Origin: Rhodocollybia butyracea
Lineage: Eukaryota > Basidiomycota > Agaricomycetes > Agaricales > Omphalotaceae
NCBI GenBank assembly: GCA_015501585.1
Contig: JADNRY010000156.1
Span: 84,512-148,511 of the forward strand
DNA length: 64,000 nucleotides
Direction: 5' to 3'
Below, piece after piece: positions 23,081 through 36,241 of the stretch. Position 1 is the stretch's first letter; each line of letters opens with the position of its first letter. Made by a program: the position numbers and the translations under genes. The notes below the pieces were generated by a model. That model was not told where the DNA came from, did not search any database, and worked only from the letters and a program-made list of their open reading frames with translations.

Positions 23081-26000
23081 TTACTCCTCCTCCTCCTCTT
23101 CATCTTCCTCCATGATTTGCTTGAAAGCAGGACCAGACGATCTCCCAGCGGGAAGCTGCCGCCTACCACCCCGAGGCTCAGGGATCTCATAGGTATCGCT
23201 TGCGACAGGGGATGCACGCTCTCCGGGTGAAGTTTTTCGACCTTTTGCACCTCGCTTTCCAGAACTGGGTCTCCTTGGAGCAGGACCTAACAGCACAGGA
23301 GGTTCCCCCGAGGCAGAACCAGAACCGCTCATGGCTGGATTTGTCGTCGTTTGGCCTAAACCAGTGGCATAAGGGATGTCATCGTCCTCATCGATCCAGT
23401 CACTCTCGTCTCCTACGCTCAATGATAGACGTCCCGGTCCGGAAAATACATCTCGTAGGCTCGCGCCTTCCGAGGGGGATATAGTTAGAACTTCCACAGC
23501 TTGTGCTCCGGCCCCACGAGTTCGCCAACCTGGAGGCTCTAATCCCCAAGCCTTCTTCCAACTTGAACGACCTAAGCTCCCGCCAAATCCGTGCCCATAT
23601 CCATGCATTGGGCTCGGGCTCGCGAACGGACCTTGTCGTTTCTGTGCAACAAAGGTCGTCGTTGGTGGCCGCCGTGGTGTTGTTTCCTCAATCGACCGAC
23701 GCATCTTATATGGGGACGACGTACGAACAAGGTTTCCTCCACCTTCGTAGTCCGAACCATACTCAATGAAAGACGTTGGCCTTGATGATGGTGGAGAGTG
23801 TATTGAAGAAGTGGCTGAGTTTGAACGGACATGAGTCGGTCTTCCGGAATTGGATGGAGTACCTGGCTGGCGAACAACTCGGGTGGTAGAGGAAGATCCT
23901 GAACCACCCCGACGGTGGTACCTCGACTGTATAGGTGAGGTGGTACGATAATGAGCAGAACCGATAGAGCTCACGGATGGGCTCTTACGATGTCGTTGTT
24001 GCGTAGAGAAACTCCGTATCGATGAAGGACGAGATGAGTTAGGTGCAAAGTCCACACGGTCCGAGTTTGGTGTGTGGCTACCAAATGATCTACGAGGCCC
24101 AGCCATCGCTTGAGGTGAGTCCAAGAGTACCATCTGCACCGATGCAACGCTGTTTCGAGAATTCACGCTACTGGATCTATGCGATGACATAGACGGCCGC
24201 TGGGCACGTCGACTTCCACGTCGTCCCATTGTTTGACCATTATTTCCCGAGGTGGCCCAGCGCTTAGTGTTGGTAGTGCTATAGCCTTGCCCAGACCTAG
24301 CCACATTACTTGCCCTGTTTTCCTTCCGTTTACCTTTCCGGTCTTCTTGGAACCATAATCGGAAAGCTGTGAGCAAGTTGGCACGATTGCGATGTGAAGA
24401 GGACGAGGATTTGCCAACCGAATTGGGACTTGTACCGCTGTCGAGAATAGGTGAATCAAACGGATCTGCGCCTGGAGAATTGGCTGGTGTAGGTGCAATT
24501 CGTGAGGGATTAGACCCAGAGTGTGGAGGTGGAGAGTCTCGAGTATCGGCGAGCACCCAGGGAGATCCCATCTGCTGTGGTTGAGGGTGGTGCAACTCAC
24601 TAGACGGTGGTGTCGATGGGCCCTTCGAAGCCCGTAATGGCGGAGATTTACGCCACGATGACACACTCCCATGGGAGGACCTTGGCGGTTCCTCGATAGA
24701 CCCCCCAGTCAGCTTACGCTCGTTCTCCCTCGACTTCTCTCGTTCTCGTTCCTTATCTTTCTGATCTTCCCGAATAGCATCGGAAGATTTCTTACGAACA
24801 AGCCCAGCGGCTTCAAGCGCCGTCGTAGCGCGCTGCATGATGCTCACACTCCCAGAGCGGTTTTTCCTACCCTTCGAGCCAGTGGAACCAGGGGTCGTCG
24901 GGTGTGATTTAGAAGGGTCGATTATCATTGACGACGAAGGCGTCAACAGTGGAGACCTGGAAGGGGATGGTGAAACAGGACGGGGAGGTGTAGAAGTCCT
25001 AGGGAATGTCGGTGTGGGAGGTACGAATGTTAACTGTGGGGCATTCTTGAACAAGTTGAGAGGCTGAGGTATGTTATCAGTTTGGACTGCCATGTTATGC
25101 TTCCTCCGACTCGATGAAGCGTTACTTTTCCCTATTTGTTCATCAACTGTAGGTGAGAGAGCACCATCGGGACCAACACCACTGAAAAGACTGTCGGTGC
25201 CTTCATCCAATAGCTTCTTCTCCGCTTTTCGCTTTAACATCCACCAGACCGCGCTTGCAGAGTCGCAGGCATCATTGAGGACTGAATATACGATTTGTCC
25301 GAGATCGAATCCAAGTAGATTCATCATGTTTAATAGTTCTCTTTCTAGAGGAGTAGAAAATATTATCGGAGCTGGGGTTATTAATAAGGAAGAGAAGTTG
25401 AGGTCGGCATCTTTCTGGGGTGAAGGCAACGCAGAAGTTTTTTCTGTGGTATCATGATCGGGGTCTGAGAGCGTCGATGACACAGAACGGCGTTTGGTAC
25501 GAGCGGGCGTTTTGACCGTGTGTACAGGAGGAGCAGCAGAACGCCCAGAGGAGTTGGTGCGCTGGCGTTGAAGGTTAGATGGAATTTCGAGAGCAGGTTC
25601 TTCCTCTTGGCCCTCTTCCGCGACTGTTTCAGGACGATGAAGGGTAGGTTTGGGGTCATTATCAGCAACCTTTCGTATGGTGGCTTCACTCGGATTCGGA
25701 TGAAAGGTAGGTTTGTCATTTTCGACAAGGTCACTGACTGAATGGTCAGGAGTAGTGGGAGTCGATGTGCCAAGATCTAGATGGGAGACAGCACTTGATT
25801 CGGTTGTGGAGGCCTCTGACGAGCGGGCGGAATCGGCAGAGTCATATAGAGGTGTATTTATAGGAACTGGTGACCCTGCGTGCGATCGCGGCTCGCGAAC
25901 GATGATAGGATCTGAGTTATTAGGTGTGCTCGAAGTGAACCAAACATGCTCGAGAATCTGAGGAATAGTCAATCGCTTTGAAGGTTCCTTCTGTAGTATA

Positions 26001-26953
26001 TTTTTGATTAAATCTCGAGCCTCTGGTGTGATTCTTGAATATCAGTGGGTAATTGATATCAGATAAACGCACCGTTCGATAGCCACTCGGGATCCTCGAA
26101 TTCGCCTACTACGACTTTATCACGCATGATCTGTTCGTCGTCGTCGTCAAATGGCAGCATTCCTGTCAACAGACAATAAAGGATGACACCCAAAGACCAT
26201 ATGTCCACCTCTGGGGATATTGTCAGTGGCTGTTGTCTGCATGATCTATAGCGCGACTAACCGGCACCAAAGTACTTCTTTCCCTGAAGCATTTCCGGAG
26301 AAGCATAACCGGTGGTCCCGCAAAACGTTTCCATTGACACCCCGCGTTCAAACTCACGGGTAAAACCAAAATCGCCTAGCTTGACCCGACAACGTTCATC
26401 TAGGAGAACATTTTCCAATTTAAGATCGCGGTGCACAATTCCCTTTTCATGCAGATACGCGACAGCGAGACAGAGCTGACCGAACAGAAATCTGGTTTCG
26501 TCCTCGGAAAGCCTTCCCTTTTCCGACAGATAATCAAATAGCTCTCCTCCCGAACACAGCTCGGTAACGATCCAGATTGAGGACTCGGTTGCGATGACTT
26601 CATACATTTGTGTAACGTGAGGATGATGAAGCTGTCGATGATGATGAATTTCGCGGGTTAGCGAGGCAGACATGGACTTTGGAATTTGCTTGATGGCGAC
26701 CCGCATTGAAGTCAGGCGATGAATGCCTATCCGCACCTTGCCATAAGCACCTAGATATCTCAACTGACGGTGAAATCAAGGGATAAAAAATCAACATACC
26801 TTCGCCGATGACTCTACCCAACGTATAATTCCCTATAACTCGCACTTTGTGCGAAGACAGCTCCTTTCCGAGTTCATTATAAGCGTTAGCAAGTTGGGCT
26901 TTTTGATTTTGGGTTACGGATCCTGAATGTTTGTGACCGTGAACCTTGGACAT
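23081..26953 (-). CDS. Ser/Thr protein kinase, CAMK-like, with a long disordered tail
   Basis: An active-looking kinase. Exon 1 gives MSKVHGHKHSGS and ends in the glycine loop, completed after the intron as GEGAYGKVRIG. Then follow VAIK (ATP lysine), SGGELFDYL, HRDLKLEN (catalytic loop), DFGFTREF, FCGTTGYASPEM (activation segment) and, after another intron, VDIWSLGVILYCLLTG. The kinase domain ends ARDLIKN with ILQKEPSKRLTIPQILEHVWF. The order and motifs are those of the CAMKL group (Snf1/Kin1/Nim1-like). The tail of more than 900 residues is rich in Ser, Pro and Arg, with many SP/TP sites. It has one folded-looking helical segment (LLGFDLGQIVYSVLNDACDS, about 25400-25260) and ends in a run of about 16 mostly acidic residues. 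By analogy it may act in polarity, cell-cycle or stress control; the substrate is unknown. Confidence 0.9.
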
Positions 26954-27540
26954 GACGGCATACAAGTGTATGCGATATAACACTATAGCAGAGATAAAAC
27001 AAAAGAAATAAGGAGAGACAGAGGCTGAATGCCGGAGGACTAGAGGATAATGTAACAAGAACGAAGCGAATTAAGCAAGAAAAGCCGGGAACGTCGTGGT
27101 CAATGAGCAAGATGATTTGCTTGTGAGAACATTGATACATCAGTAATGATAATTCAATGACATTACTAATGACGAAGCGCCAAGAAGGTACTTTCGCCCT
27201 TACATCGGAAAATTTGAAGTGTTTCATCGAACATCCCCCTTTCAACAAAGTGCTACTAAAGGCTAAAGGCACGCGGGCTCTCAACACTTGCTAAAATAGT
27301 AGTGCCATACAAATTTCAGACTTGGTTATAGGAGCTCGAAAGCTTCAAAACGATAATATTTGAGAATAATGAGAATAATGATACACTAGTGCGTACTACA
27401 CTAACATTTATACTTGACAGTAGGTAAGATAGGTACTAACAGGTAGTAATACAGATAGTATGGCAGTCGTAAGTAGAATTTAAAGTATGAATCGAATAAA
27501 ATAAAATAATATAAAGTTCCCCACGATTCTCCACGAAGCT
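26954..27540. other. Promoter region of the kinase gene; no gene seen
   Basis: About 590 bp between the kinase start and the stop of the FSH1-type gene, both on the minus strand. It is AT-rich around 27340-27510. Open frames here are short and without family resemblance. Confidence 0.5.
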
Positions 27541-28926
27541 TCATAGCTTCGACTTTGACCGCTCAGCGTCGTGACCTGACACTGGGATAAAGCCTGAGAT
27601 TGCATCCACTAGACCAGAGTCAACGACAGCGGGCTCGTCGAGTTCCAAGACTGGTAGCTGAGGTGTCCTGAGATACGGTGTGTCGGGAGGTGATGGTTGG
27701 TCATCGGATTCACAATCTGAGCCAGAGTCGTAGACCACCGAGTAGAAGAAGGTTTCAGGGTTAGAGCACGGAAGTGTTTGTCCGATTGGATACGGTTCCA
27801 CGTCGTCAACGGCGGTCGTCACTATTGACGGTGATGGGATTTCGCCGAAAGGATCCAAGAGGAACGAGACAAGGAATTGACGCCATTTGGGTTGCAGTGG
27901 GATGAAATGACCTATAGGGCGAGGTTAGAACTGCCTGAAAGTTTTCTTGTATAGAATAGAACCCACCTCCATGATGATGTTCTACTCTCTTGAATCTTGA
28001 ATGTTCTATGAAGATATGCGATCGTTCCGGAGGGACAACTATATCGTTCTGTCCCACGACATAAAGTACAGGAGTGTCCATGGTAAATCCACAAGATGGT
28101 GCGGCAATAGGGATTGGGCTTTCAGATCCAGATTCCCAGGATAATTTTGGCCCTCGAATCAAAAAACCTGAGATGCTGACTATAAATTTACTGTTGAAAA
28201 ACCGTGCGATGAGTGTGATGCAATATGTTGGGAATGTTTTACATACAGTGGAGGATGTGGTGCGATACCGTCTTCACAAAACATCGGAAACAGTGATGGG
28301 CGTTCGAGCTAGAAAGAAAACTGGATTGAATAATTGCATTCATAATGAAAGATAAGGAGCATACCATTGCGGCAATCTGCCCGGCCATTGCAGCACCTTG
28401 GCTGAAACCGAATATTGCCTAATACAACGGATCGTCAATTATAGTGCAAACAATGAAAGGAGACCATGACTGACATCAAACCTATGTGTTTTCAATACGT
28501 CTCGGAGATAGCGCCAAGTTTCCTCTATCCCAGGTAGAGAGTCGCGACCTGTTTGGTTGATCTTGAACCACGCGCGACGAGCGCCAGAGTTGTGCGGATG
28601 CATTGTAGGGGTTGAACAGGTGGGAACGGATTTAAGCATGTATCGTGCGTCCGTAAGATTTCCAAAGTGGGCTTTGGGGTCCGCGGGGACCATGATCATA
28701 GGGGCGTCGAGAAAGTCTGAAAACCAATGTTAGAGCTAGTACACTCCGAAAATATATGACGTTGCTCACAAAACTCGACATGATTCCTGCATTCTGCAAT
28801 TATGGGCGAAAGCTACATGCTTTGATTAGTACACTTGGCTCACAAGCATGACTCAGTACTCACTTTGCGGTATGCATGGAAAGCACTTTGTTCATAGCCA
28901 TGGAGGACAAGTATTCTGGAGGGCAT
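27541..28926 (-). CDS. FSH1-type serine hydrolase
   Basis: An alpha/beta hydrolase of the FSH1 (yeast family of serine hydrolases) type, probably an esterase. The start at 28926 gives MPSRILVLHGYEQSAF, the typical beta-strand and oxyanion start (LHGY). The third coding segment, DAPMIMVPAD, leads to ARRAWFKIN and GIEETWRYL. The nucleophile elbow is IFGFSQGAAMAGQI (Ser at about 28405). The Asp is in LYVVGQNDIVVPPERS (about 28045) and the His in VEHHHGGHF around the intron at about 27960. So the Ser-Asp-His triad is complete. After the fold comes an extra C-terminal tail of about 100 residues (27858-27544) rich in Pro, Ser and Asp that is not part of the usual FSH1 domain. The substrate is unknown. 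About six exons with short introns; exact borders in the middle (28350-28180) are approximate. Confidence 0.85.
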
Positions 28927-31212
28927 CGAGGAGCTCGGTGGAGAAAAGGGAAGGTGTAGATGACTACTGGCGGTGACTCTTCCAGTACACTCTTATAGTG
29001 GTGTTGTTTCCCCATTGGAGTCATTTGAGATGTACAGCAGATAGGTGTAATCAAACAACTTGGAGTGTGCCTATCCCTAACAAATGAATGAGAGTAACAA
29101 GTCGACAGCGATTGAATACACTCGATACAAGGTCGTCGAGAAGAGTCTGCGGCATACACAGCCTGATGAATCAGAATGATGAAACGGGTCCGTTGATCTG
29201 TATAGTTCGACCGCAAAGGTGGTCACTACTATATAGCTGATCCGGTTTAAAAGTGACGAGCGCAGCGAGATTTCTGGAATTCCTGACAAAATCTTGACAA
29301 ACTCAGTACGCAGATGGCAAGACAAACTCACTGGAGAAATGAGGGAATATTCGCTTGGAATAGACTAAGTCCGTGCTAATACGCCCAGCACAGCAACGAT
29401 GTCCATATTTGTTGATTATATAAGAATGTACACCAATAAAGTGTCAGATAGCCTTGAGTTTCATTCTGCGATGTATGCGTATACATGTAGCAGCTGGACA
29501 TCGGAATTGAAAAGAGGGCGATGGTAATTGCGATGAGTACGTCTACTAATACGGTAAGCGCTCAGGCGCTCAAGCTTTCTGCTCCGGCTGTACTCCGAGT
29601 ATATCGTTCAAAATCCAGATGGTAATACCGATTGTTATTCTCCGCTTGAGCTCCATAACTACTAGTTTGCAAACATAATTTCCATGGACACAACCCAGGT
29701 TACAAACCACGAGAACTTCTCACATTCGCTGTGTGTAGCGTTCAGCCTGATGCATAACAGTGATCTACAGTACTAGATCCTGCGTCAGCTGTGTTTGGAA
29801 TTCCAGAAAACCTTCATTACATATCGACAGTAACAGCTATCTTCAGTTATTTAAAAGCTGTAGATGAAGAAGAACCTTCATGGTCCTCCAAATCGAGGTG
29901 ACTAGTAGCAAAAACTTGGGCACACAAGCTTGGCCTCCTCTTGGCTCCGTTGGGGGTTCACTCCACAGCATTCGGATACGAGTCCAACCCCGCAGGACGG
30001 ATGGACCGTCGGAAGGATTATAGTGAGAGTGACTCAGTCTCAACGTTCAGGCGGTTGAGTCATTCGGTTCCCAAGCACTTTCATTGAAACTGTATTGTTC
30101 CGGCGTAACCCGGTTCCTGCTTATACGTCTTAAACTTTGTCCTTCACGCATGACGCGTCCGATAAAGTGAACAGTCTGGATCCATATACTGCAGTCTGGA
30201 CGCTCACTGCCTCTGTATCACAAACAAAACGGTTGACGAAATGCTCTCTTCTTGGGTATATTACTATATATTCTAGCTTTGTGAGACCGTTCTGCCCAAC
30301 CAACCCCAATCGATTATACCATTGCTGGGTGCGCGCGCTTCTTGTAAAAAGAACTGGTCAATGCATTTACTGCTTTTCTCTTCAATGCGTTATGATTTTG
30401 GCTTCTGGTACCCGAAAACTCAACCATATTTCAAACAAATGGGACAAATAAGCTGTGACAAGGTCAATTCGATTCGATTTAAAAACTCTACCCAAGTCAA
30501 GGATTTACTTTTCTCAAAAGAATCAAGATATCACAATCCGTTACCTCCTGTGACTTTGGATTGATTGGGTCGCCTGGTCTATATTAACTTTGAATGCTTC
30601 GCTACTCTCAAACTATCATCGTTCAGATCAATGGATATGGTCCCTCGCACCCTTTACGCGAACCCGTCGAACATCAGTGTACAGGCCATTCCTCATGATG
30701 TTCATGACAAGATTCATAAACAATGACTCCTCACCTAGCTGTGTGTGGACGAAGCCGAGATGAAGGACCCTCATGGTCAGTATCTTACGCCTTTTGGTCC
30801 TCATTCAAGTCCCATGTCAGGTCCGTGGCAAAAACCTCGGAAAAGGAAAAATACGCAAGCTTCACAGGTAGCACTTTTGTCGCACCTCATGACGCGTTTT
30901 CAAGTCTAAATACATCCTATCATCTTCTTCCTATCCGTGTTATTCAAGCGAAATAACTGTCCCGGACCGCGATGCAGCAAGGAAGGAAGGCACAGGCCAA
31001 CATTCTCCTTGGCACTCCAGTTTCCTGAATGAGAACTCCTTCGTACACAATCACCTGGTTTCGTTGTTTGTGGTTAATGTTCGGGTCGGCAAGACTTCGC
31101 GCACCGCAGAAAGACATGCCAAGAAAGTTAATGACATTAAAATGCAGCTAGAGGATGCACCTTAGAAGCGTCGCTCGCAAAAACTTGTCGGCTTCCTCTC
31201 TAGTTACATATC
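28927..31212. other. Intergenic region, no gene recognised
   Basis: About 2.3 kb with only short, unrelated frames on both strands. The last ~330 bp (from about 30880) are part of the tandem duplication that carries the GH12 genes, and correspond to sequence at about 32900-33200. Confidence 0.5.
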
Positions 31213-32399
31213 ATGTTTTCTGCCTCAAGACTCTCCGCTCTCCTGCTGGTGCTACCCTTCGTCTTTGCGGCTCCAGCTGTAGAACGAAGTGAGAGTGCCA
31301 CGACGTTTTGCGGTGCGTTAAACGGCCTCGTTGTCTTCACCGATGGTATCTGGTCTCAATTACACGACGTACAGGTCAATGGGATACATCAGTATCCGGA
31401 AACTACGAGCTTCTGCTTGACCAGTGGGGTCTCTCTGGTGCTAGTTCTGGGTCGGACTGTGCGTCCATCACTTCAACTAGCGGGAACAGCTTGGCTTGGA
31501 CTACCACTTGGAAATGGACTGGTGGAACCGGTGTCAAGAGCTTCACCAATATTCAGCTTAATGCGGGCATCAACCAAAAATTGAGCGCCATCAGTACAAT
31601 TCCTGTGCGTAGAACCTTTTCCTTTCTGAACCTTATCAAACTCGTCGTTTCTGCTGTTCGCTTCGGTCCTCCGTTTGAATCTGACCCCCGTAATGCGATG
31701 AGTACAATCAATGATGCTGACCCGAGCTTTCCCTAGAGCACCTGGAATTGGAAACAAACATCCTCTGGCACTGTAGTCGCGGATGTTGCCTACGACATGT
31801 TTACATCGAATAACGCTGGGGGCTCTGCTGTTAACGAGATCATGATTTGGCTTGCAAACTATAATGCCGGGCCCATCTCATTTGTGTACAATTCCGCGGG
31901 ACAACCTGTCCCCGTTGCAAGCGGTATTTCTCTTGCAGGCCATACTTGGTAGGTGCTTTCGATTTCGCAGAGATGTTCAAAAATAAACGTTGTTGGTTAT
32001 ATAGGAACCTGTACAGTGGATCAAATGGAGCCAATAACGTCTTCAGTTTCCTTCCCTCTGTGCGCTCACCTCTATCCTTCTATGTATCCACAGCCAATAA
32101 TTACTCATAGACATCTGGAACGACCATCACGAGCTTCAGCGGAGACATCAAGACATTCCTTACGGTAAACTAATAAATGTCATCGACCGAACGGCAACTG
32201 ACTCTTATTTTCAACAGTACCTTATCAATAACGAGGGCGTCAGCTCCTCTCAGTTCCTCACTACGTTGCAAGCAGGAACTGAAGCTACTTCTGGTTCAGC
32301 TACTCTCACCACGTCAGTACTCGTCTGGTTTTCAAAAGTATCGCGTGCACTAACGTCATCTTTTCTTACAGGACTTCGTATAGCGTGGTGATAAACTGA
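31213..32399 (+). CDS. GH12 endo-beta-1,4-glucanase, copy A
   Basis: Secreted glycoside hydrolase family 12 enzyme that cuts internal beta-1,4 links in cellulose or xyloglucan. The signal peptide is [20 protein letters not shown], with cleavage probably after the Ala-Pro-Ala region. The mature part starts [19 protein letters not shown] (exon 1 to 2, with the intron after TTTTGCG), followed by [14 protein letters not shown] and [13 protein letters not shown]. The nucleophile Glu is in [15 protein letters not shown] (about 31840), and the likely acid/base Glu is near the C-terminus in QAGTEATSG. It ends SYSVVIN. There are seven exons with short introns and a protein of about 245 residues, normal for GH12. 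Both catalytic Glu are present, so it is probably active. It is the upstream member of a tandem pair. Confidence 0.93.
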
Positions 32400-33202
32400 A
32401 GGATAAGTGCTCATGCTGACAGCCGTATCCACCGACGTTTTCGCGTTTAACCTGCAAAAAGACAATAAAAAAAGGAAGGGTTTTGTTATTTATCTATCTT
32501 ATAAGGACGCTGTGAGGCGCGTTATCTACAAGTACTGAACCTGTAGATAATTTAACAGAACTAGTCAAGTGATGCCCAATTTGCACAACGTTCTAGTCCA
32601 ATCTGCATTATGCCTGAAGACTGCGCCCGCAACCAACATGCCGTAGAAATTAAAGATAAGAATCTCAAACCCTTGAGAACTGTCGTGCATGTTTCCAACG
32701 TCTAGTGAGCATTATTTCACAAGAAATTCTACGACGACTCAGGCTTCTAAAAAATCGGTACATATAGGAACATCACTGAAAAATGGTACACCCCTTATTT
32801 CACGCGCTTCTACGCGACCGGAACAATTGCTATAATGCTGCGCAGAGGAACTCTTGCAGAAGACCCACGCTTCGTTGAAAATAGCTGCTAGGATTCTCAA
32901 AGGATTCTGACTGTACCTCATGACGCATCTTCAAGGTCTAATTATGTCCTAAATATAGACTTTCTCCTTCCTAATTAGGGAGGTATATCCGTGCCATCTC
33001 CGTCCCGGTCCGGGAAGGACAGTCTCAGGCCAATACTCTCCTCGCCCAAGAAAATTATTACTCCAATTCCGTCACTGTGGTTAAATTTCGGGTCAGAACC
33101 ACTTTGCGGTAGCCATATGGCCAAAAGTTGGTGATATAAAAATGCAGAGTTCACATCGAGCGTCGCTAGCAAAAGACCTTCTCAGGTAAATCCAGCTACA
33201 GC

Positions 33203-34345
33203 ATGTTCTCTGCCTCGAAACTCTCTGCTCTCCTCCTGTTGCTACCCTTCGCCTTTGCCGCTCCAGCTGCGGAACGAAGCGAATTTACGACATTTTGTGG
33301 TGTGTAAAAAATCCTTCGTTCTCTTTTAACTTTTTCAACTTTCCTAACACGACCTGCACTACAGGTCAATGGGATACCGATACATCCGGAAACTATGAGC
33401 TTCTCCTTGACCAATGGGGTCTGGCCGATGCTACCTCTGGCTCGGACTGTGCGTCCATCACTTCTACCAACGGAGAGACCATTGCCTGGACTGCCACCTG
33501 GACATGGACCGGTGGAACTAGTGTCAAGAGCTTTACTGATATGCAACTCAACAAGGGCATCAACCAGCAGTTGAGTGCTATCAGCACCATTCCTGTGCGT
33601 AAGGCTTTTGATTTCCCACATTCCCTGAGGCTCCAACTGGGTCAATGTGATCAATGATGCTAACCCAAGCTTCACCTAGAGCACCTGGAATTGGGAACAA
33701 ACCACCTCAGGCACCGTGGTGGCAGATGTTGCCTACGACATGTTTACCTCTGATACCGCTGGAGGCTCTGCTGTTAACGAGATCATGATTTGGCTGGCAA
33801 ACTTCAATGCCGGCCCCATCTCATTCGAGTTCAATGCCGAAGGACAAGCTGTCCCCGTTGCAAGCGATATTTCTCTTGCAGGCCACTCTTGGTAAGTGTT
33901 GTCAGTCTGGCAAAAAGCTGCGAAATATTTACCCTGTCGGTTGTATAGGAATTTGTACAGTGGATCAAATGGAGCCAATAACGTTTTCAGTTTCCTTCCC
34001 TCCGTACGCTTGTTTCTGTCTTCGCGTATGTACCTCCAGCTGAAAATTCCTGATAGACCTCCGGAACGACCATCCCGAGCTTCAGCGGAGACATTATGAC
34101 GTTCTTTACTGTAAATAAACAACTCTTATTGGCTGAACGGCGGCTGACTTTTGTTTCTAACAGTACCTCATCGAGAACGAAGGCGTCAGCTCTTCTCAGT
34201 TCCTCACTACGTTGCAAGCGGGAACTGAAGCTACTTCTGGGACGGCTACTCTCACCACGTCAGTAATTTAGCTCTCTAAATAATGATTAGGTGCACTGAC
34301 ATTGTATTCTCCTCCAGGACTTCGTACAGCGTAGTAATCAACTAA
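33203..34345 (+). CDS. GH12 endo-beta-1,4-glucanase, copy B
   Basis: Paralogue of the GH12 gene 2 kb upstream, with the same exon pattern and about 85-90% identical protein blocks. The signal peptide is [20 protein letters not shown]. Then come [59 protein letters not shown] with the nucleophile Glu, and [13 protein letters not shown] with the acid/base Glu. The end is SYSVVIN, as in copy A. It differs in several surface residues and in all introns. The pair probably supplies plant cell-wall degradation and could differ in regulation or in cellulose versus xyloglucan preference, which cannot be told from the sequence. Confidence 0.93.
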
Positions 34346-36241
34346 GTCACACCCACTCATTCTGTAGTCCGAGAATAAGCCGTATGTACTAATAACTTCG
34401 AAACTATATATACTCAAATTCTCAAAATCACACCTCAAAAAAAAGAGGAAGACCTCCTTCATAAGGACGTTGTGATGTAACGAGTCTACAAGTCATACCG
34501 CAGAGGAATGTCCGATCGGGGTCCGCGTGTGGTTATCCTGAAGATTACCTACAGTGCGACATAGGAATACACAGGAGGTCAGCACCATCATGTGCAAAAA
34601 GGTAATAAATATTGAAAACTTTCGATTACTCGTCGGAGTGAGGATCAAGGGAGAGTGTAAACACGATCGAGGAAGACGAGAGCAGCCGCATAGATAAAAA
34701 GAAGCAACGAGTTGCACTGAAGCAGGCTATCTTATGCTTCACTTCATCAAGAATAAGACTCAAAATTATCCCCCACTGCATCCTTTCCTCTTATTCTTCT
34801 TACCTTTGCACCCGCATATCGTAAGCAGCTAGGCCAACACGCGCACACGAGATACTACTTACTCGATCAGAGTAGATATTATCGTCGCACCGTAAAAGTA
34901 TCGGAAGATAAGATAAAAAGAACCCGCTGAGATTAGAATGTTGCGAACGCCCCGCGCCTCGCGCGGACTTCAGAGCCTCGAGGAGTCGAAAAATTGTTTC
35001 CCGAAGCCTTGAATGCATCTGAAATTGTTCAGGACGGTGATGGATCATTGACTGATTGTTCAAGGACGACATCTTGCATGAGCAGGTTCAACAATCAAAT
35101 ATTATCAGAGGTCCTCGAGCGTGATAATGCATGACCGGTTCACTTCACGGTAGTGATCGCATCCAAACAAGTCGAGCAGCGGTAAGTTACTGCGGTCAGT
35201 TTTGAAGTCGATCACCGATGATTACCAGAAATGGTAGAACCAGTGGCATTAGCAGCAGATTTGCGGTAGGTATTGTCCTTGTTGGGTAGATAACTTGCAC
35301 TCGGCTACGGTGGAAAGTGTGATCGGTAGTGCTGTAAACCAATGAAACCGGCCAGGTGGTATTTGTTGAAAGAACAGCCGTGGCCATGGTAAGTGCATCG
35401 TTCATCATGCACGTCACTGTAAATGCGACAAGCAGATGAGTCCGACTAGGCGTTTCACTACGCCGCTTAGCTGTGGCCTGGGCATCACACGAGTTGTACA
35501 AGTTGAGAGCTGAGAGATACCAAAAGTCCTACAGAGTGTGCGTTTGACATTAGTATTCTCCGTAAACTCACATGCGATCAGTACTACTTTGGCTGGAGCT
35601 TTTGACAGGAAATTAGCCTTCCCCGACTCCCGAGAACCCACGTGAATGGTCTGTGAATGACAGATGGCCGATCGCTTAAAATCTGTATCGAGGAGGTTTT
35701 GATAAGCTGAGCACAAATACTACCCAACGTAATTGCATCGCGTGGCACTAGTGAGCTTTGTATTATTGTGGACTCGTAATGTTACGAACGAAGAAAGAGT
35801 ATCGGACTCGGAGGCTGTGACCACCGTAGCCGAAGCGCTAACTTCCCAGTTCTCTGGATGGTATATGACATATATGGACTGAACACCGAAACTTTGAAGC
35901 AGGCTATAATCTGTCCGAACCGGTGGAGTGAGTGCTGAGCGACATCGATAAGCCATGCATATGCCCGTGTTTGTACAAAACCTCGGTGCATTATTAACAA
36001 GCTAAGCTCTAAGAGCAAAAGTCAGTTGTGTACGTCTTAAATAATTTGATAAATGAATGGTCACCGTCGTTGTCCGTTTGCGATCGGAACACGTGGCGTA
36101 TGTATTGCCTTTTTAGGAGCTTGCTCCTCTTTGTTTTCGTCCACCAGCCCTCAAGATTTAAATCGCCTAGCTGTTGAGCGCTGAGCTGCAGCCCTGTTGA
36201 TACTTTTTAACGACATAACGAATATCAACCGGCCTTCAAAA
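34346..36241. other. Mostly non-coding; possible remnant of a membrane protein gene on the minus strand
   Basis: Minus-strand frames between about 36000 and 35200 give patches such as SIYVIYHPENWEVS, ATVVTASESD and, near the end, LLLMPLVLPFLVIIGDRL. They vaguely recall a basidiomycete family with an extracellular beta-rich part and C-terminal membrane helices. I cannot join them into one frame, so this may be a decayed gene or chance. No other gene was seen. Confidence 0.2.

Larger units (their letters stand above)
30880..34360. repeat. Tandem duplication of about 1.99 kb carrying GH12 genes
   Basis: The two GH12 start codons lie 1990 bp apart (31213 and 33203). The coding exons, the intron positions and parts of the upstream sequence match between copies. 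Examples upstream are ACCTCATGACGC (about 30889 and 32916) and the GCGTCGCT stretch just before each gene. Introns and promoter have diverged much more than exons, so the duplication is old. Confidence 0.85.

Noticed and set aside
24163..24672. Minus-strand open frame of 169 residues in another phase of the kinase tail
   Set aside because: Shadow frame of the long Ser/Pro-rich coding exon.
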